Shown here piece after piece: positions 61,804 to 64,000 of a DNA stretch of 64,000 nucleotides; the stretch's first letter is position 1; every line of letters starts with the position of its first letter. The position numbers and the translations under genes were made by a program. This stretch comes from Syntrophobotulus glycolicus DSM 8271 (lineage in GTDB: Bacteria > Bacillota > Desulfitobacteriia > Desulfitobacteriales > Syntrophobotulaceae), in the NCBI RefSeq assembly GCF_000190635.1, contig NC_015172.1, positions 2,356,001-2,420,000 of the forward strand, given 5' to 3'. The notes below the pieces were generated by a model. It saw nothing but the letters and a program-made list of their open reading frames with translations. It made no database searches and was not told where the DNA came from.

Positions 61804-63180
61804 ATGAGAAATAAGAATTATCTGATCACTGTTCTTGGTGTCCTTTTGGGACTTAGCCTGATTTGGGGCTTGGTTGAACAACGCAATAACGCCCAGCTCA
61901 AGCTTGCTTCTGAAAACGAATACCACCGTTCATTCTCGGACTTCGCCGCTACTCTGGATAATCTGGAAACAAATCTGTCCAAAAGTTCAGCAGCCAGCAC
62001 TCCTACTCAGCAGGTACTCTACCTCAGCCAGTCCTGGCAGCAAAGTCAGACTGCGGTCAAAGACCTCTCTTCACTTCCTTCAGAACAATTTGGCATTGGC
62101 TATACCCATGACTTTATTAACCAGATCAGTGAATATACCCAAGTCTTGACCCAGGAAGCAGCCAAAGGAACAAAAATAACCTCCGCTCAGCTGAAAACCC
62201 TTGACGAAATGCATGAACGCTTGCTGGCGGTCAACAGTAAGATTCAGGATATCGCTTCCCGCATCACAAGTGAAAACCTTGCCTGGATTGATGATGAAAA
62301 AACCGCTCAAAAAACTGCCTCGAGCAGTTCACAAGCGATCCCGACTGTGGCGGAAACCAATGAAGATGAGGCCCCTGTTGCTGCCAGTTCTGTTCAGGGG
62401 AGTCTAAAGAACCTCGACAGCAGCTTGCAGAAACTCCCTCCTTTTTCTTATGAAGGGCAGACGGATTCTCATTATGTCACTACGCCTCTGGGGCTTGGAG
62501 ACAAAACCATTACCTTGGATCAGAGCAAAGAAACTGCCGTCCGCTTTTTTAAGATTGTGGGCTGCTCATCTGACAAGATCAAGAACACAGGGACGTCCAG
62601 CGGGCCCTTTGCCGGTTTTATCTGGAATGACAGTGATTCCACTATCGATGTCTGCAAAAAGGGCGGTGCAGTCACCATATTCAGAAATGAACGCGCTTTG
62701 GGTGTCCGTCAATTGGATACCGACACTGCCCGCAGCAAAGCTCTCCAAACACTAAAAGAGCTGGGCTATGACCTGACAATCACTTCTACCGAAGATTTCG
62801 GCAGTTATTTACAGCTTTCTGCGGTTAACCACCAAAAAGATATTCTGCTCTATCCGGACAAAGTGAAACTGACCGTTGCCACAGACACCGGCCAAATCAT
62901 CAGCCTGGATTCTACGGCATATTGGGCTTATCGCCACGACCGGGAGCTGGTCCCTGCCCTTACGGTTCAGCAAGCCCAGGCAGTCCTCCGGTCCGATATC
63001 AAGGTTAAAGAGTCCCATTTGGCCGTCATTGCCCAGCAGGGCAACAAAGAAGTCTTTTGCTATGAATTCAAAGGCGTCCTAAATGATGAGGAGTACCTGA
63101 TCTATATTAATACCCAAAATGGCCGGGAAGAAAAAATCATGCGTATCCTGCGCACCCCCCGCGGCGAATACACCCAGTGA
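61804..63180 (+). CDS. ypeB: Germination protein YpeB
   Basis: 458 residues. Inner-spore-membrane protein needed for SleB localisation and stability. N-terminal transmembrane helix (about 5-22), helical coiled region to about 165, then PepSY-type repeats in the C-terminal half (AVRFFKIVGCSSDKIKN; SKALQTLKELGYDLTITS; VQQAQAVLRSDIKVKES). Terminates at 63180; the next gene is convergent. Confidence 0.95.
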   Translation: MRNKNYLITVLGVLLGLSLIWGLVEQRNNAQLKLASENEYHRSFSDFAATLDNLETNLSKSSAASTPTQQVLYLSQSWQQSQTAVKDLSSLPSEQFGIGYTHDFINQISEYTQVLTQEAAKGTKITSAQLKTLDEMHERLLAVNSKIQDIASRITSENLAWIDDEKTAQKTASSSSQAIPTVAETNEDEAPVAASSVQGSLKNLDSSLQKLPPFSYEGQTDSHYVTTPLGLGDKTITLDQSKETAVRFFKIVGCSSDKIKNTGTSSGPFAGFIWNDSDSTIDVCKKGGAVTIFRNERALGVRQLDTDTARSKALQTLKELGYDLTITSTEDFGSYLQLSAVNHQKDILLYPDKVKLTVATDTGQIISLDSTAYWAYRHDRELVPALTVQQAQAVLRSDIKVKESHLAVIAQQGNKEVFCYEFKGVLNDEEYLIYINTQNGREEKIMRILRTPRGEYTQ

Positions 63181-63228
63181 CGGCCATGGAGTGACAAGGC
63201 CATGGAGGGCCTAATGTCGCGGTTACGC

Positions 63229-64000
63229 CTAGAAAAACCGCCCGACCAGGAGTGCCAGGGTAAGAATGATCAAAACGGCCACAGTGCTAAAACCAATCAG
63301 ATTGTTTAAAGGCTTATTCACATATTTGCCCATGAGTTCTTTGTTATTGACGATCAGCATCATGCAGATCAGCACCACAGGCAGAAAAATTCCGTTCAGA
63401 ACCTGTGACCAGAGTGTGATTGAAATCAAAGGGGCGTCCGGGATAAGAATGATCGCCACCGATATGACCAAAATAGAGGTGAACAACGTATAAAACTCTT
63501 TGGCTTCACTAAACTTTTTATCTATTCCGGCTTCAAAGCCAAAGGCCTCACAAATGTAAAAAGAAGCCGCCAAAGGCAGTATTGTTGCTGAAAAGACCGA
63601 AGCTACAAACAAGCCCAGGGCAAAAACCTGCGAGGCCAAAGCCCCGGCAAACGGCTCAAGGGCCATCGCCGCATCTTTAGCCTCTTCAATCACAATACCA
63701 TGGGAATACAGAGTTGAAGCACAGGATACCACAATAAAAAAGGCCACGACAATGGTCGCAATACTGCCGATGATGATATCGATCAAGGTAAACTTATAAT
63801 CCTCAATCTTCAGACCTTTTTCAATCACCGCCGACTGCATGTAAAATTGCATCCAGGGAGCGATTGTTGTTCCGATCAGGCCAATCACCATGAAAAGATA
63901 ATTCGGAGAATAGTCTATCCGCGGGTGAAGAATGGCTGTTCCGATGGTCCCCCAATCCGGTTTGCCCATTAAAGCGGAAATGACATAAGAAAATAAAAAT
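63229..64000 (-). CDS. NRAMP-family divalent metal transporter, 5' end outside window
   Basis: 257 codons of the C-terminal part are visible; the frame stays open to base 64000. Hydrophobic helices with GLIGTTIAPWMQFYMQSAV (a conserved NRAMP helix 6-like segment), SATILPLAASFYICEAFG and ILIPDAPLISITLWSQVLNG. NRAMP proteins import Mn2+ or Fe2+ with protons; the ion-site residues on helix 1 are not visible here. An internal ATG at 63969 is not the start, since FLFSYVISAL precedes it in frame. Confidence 0.85.
   Translation of the reverse strand, partial: FLFSYVISALMGKPDWGTIGTAILHPRIDYSPNYLFMVIGLIGTTIAPWMQFYMQSAVIEKGLKIEDYKFTLIDIIIGSIATIVVAFFIVVSCASTLYSHGIVIEEAKDAAMALEPFAGALASQVFALGLFVASVFSATILPLAASFYICEAFGFEAGIDKKFSEAKEFYTLFTSILVISVAIILIPDAPLISITLWSQVLNGIFLPVVLICMMLIVNNKELMGKYVNKPLNNLIGFSTVAVLIILTLALLVGRFF

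Noticed and set aside
1-64000. CRISPR arrays, rRNA, tRNA, prophage or intact insertion sequences
   Set aside because: No regularly spaced repeats, rRNA-like stretches, recognisable cloverleafs or transposase/integrase motifs were noticed; short tRNAs could be missed by eye.

Overview
The window reads as chromosome of an anaerobic, endospore-forming, low-to-moderate-GC Firmicute, most like the Desulfitobacterium / Dehalobacter / Syntrophobotulus group (Peptococcaceae sensu lato). Reasons: sporulation and germination genes (ylbJ, gpr, sleB, ypeB, a short SASP-like gene), the Bacillus-like order rpmB / asp23-fakA-sdaAB-sdaAA-recG beside thiN-rpe-rsgA-prkC, Fe-S type L-serine dehydratase, ferredoxin-like proteins, and an hgcAB pair, which is known from this group. 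The species assignment is inference. No rRNA, tRNA, CRISPR array or intact insertion sequence was seen.

Layout. 1-4.8 kb: 3' truncated ackA, ylbJ, a coiled-coil protein, rsmD and gpr. 4.8-12.4 kb (minus strand): an amidohydrolase, a tiny SASP-like gene, recG, sdaAA/sdaAB, fakA and asp23, with rpmB divergent. 12.9-28.3 kb (minus): a long housekeeping run read from priA through def, fmt, rsmB, rlmN, fhaA, fhaB, stp, a SEDS protein, a class B PBP, prkC, rsgA, rpe and thiN to an NTF2-like protein. It combines translation maturation with a Ser/Thr phospho-signalling and cell-wall module. 28.6-33.1 kb: a secreted CWB2-amidase, a MetF-like protein, a TipA-type MerR regulator and a small membrane-anchored protein.

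33.3-47.4 kb: the de novo purine pathway, read purE-B-C-S-Q-L-F-M-N-H from a sigma-A promoter with an adjacent pair of PurR boxes. purD is separated from purH by a terminator and by an inserted module: arsR-type regulator, hgcA, hgcB and a 36-codon remnant of arsenate reductase arsC. HgcA carries the diagnostic cap-helix motif NVWCAAGK plus five membrane helices. HgcB carries two 4Fe-4S motifs and a terminal Cys-Cys. This is the mercury-methylation gene pair and the most notable system in the window. It has its own promoter overlapped by inverted repeats.

47.4-52.8 kb: an HD-GYP protein, two proteins of unknown function, ridA, a lone larE and a ferredoxin-like protein. 52.9-59.6 kb: an aromatic amino acid operon aroF-tyrA-aroB-aroA-aroC-pheA. 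It is preceded by a consensus sigma-A promoter, a leader of about 380 nt with two overlapping short ORFs (one very rich in Phe/Tyr/Trp codons), and an intrinsic terminator just before aroF: a candidate attenuator. 59.6-64 kb: rmuC, the sleB-ypeB germination pair, and an NRAMP transporter cut by the window end.

Start codons were chosen from ribosome-binding sites where possible; several genes use GTG or TTG.
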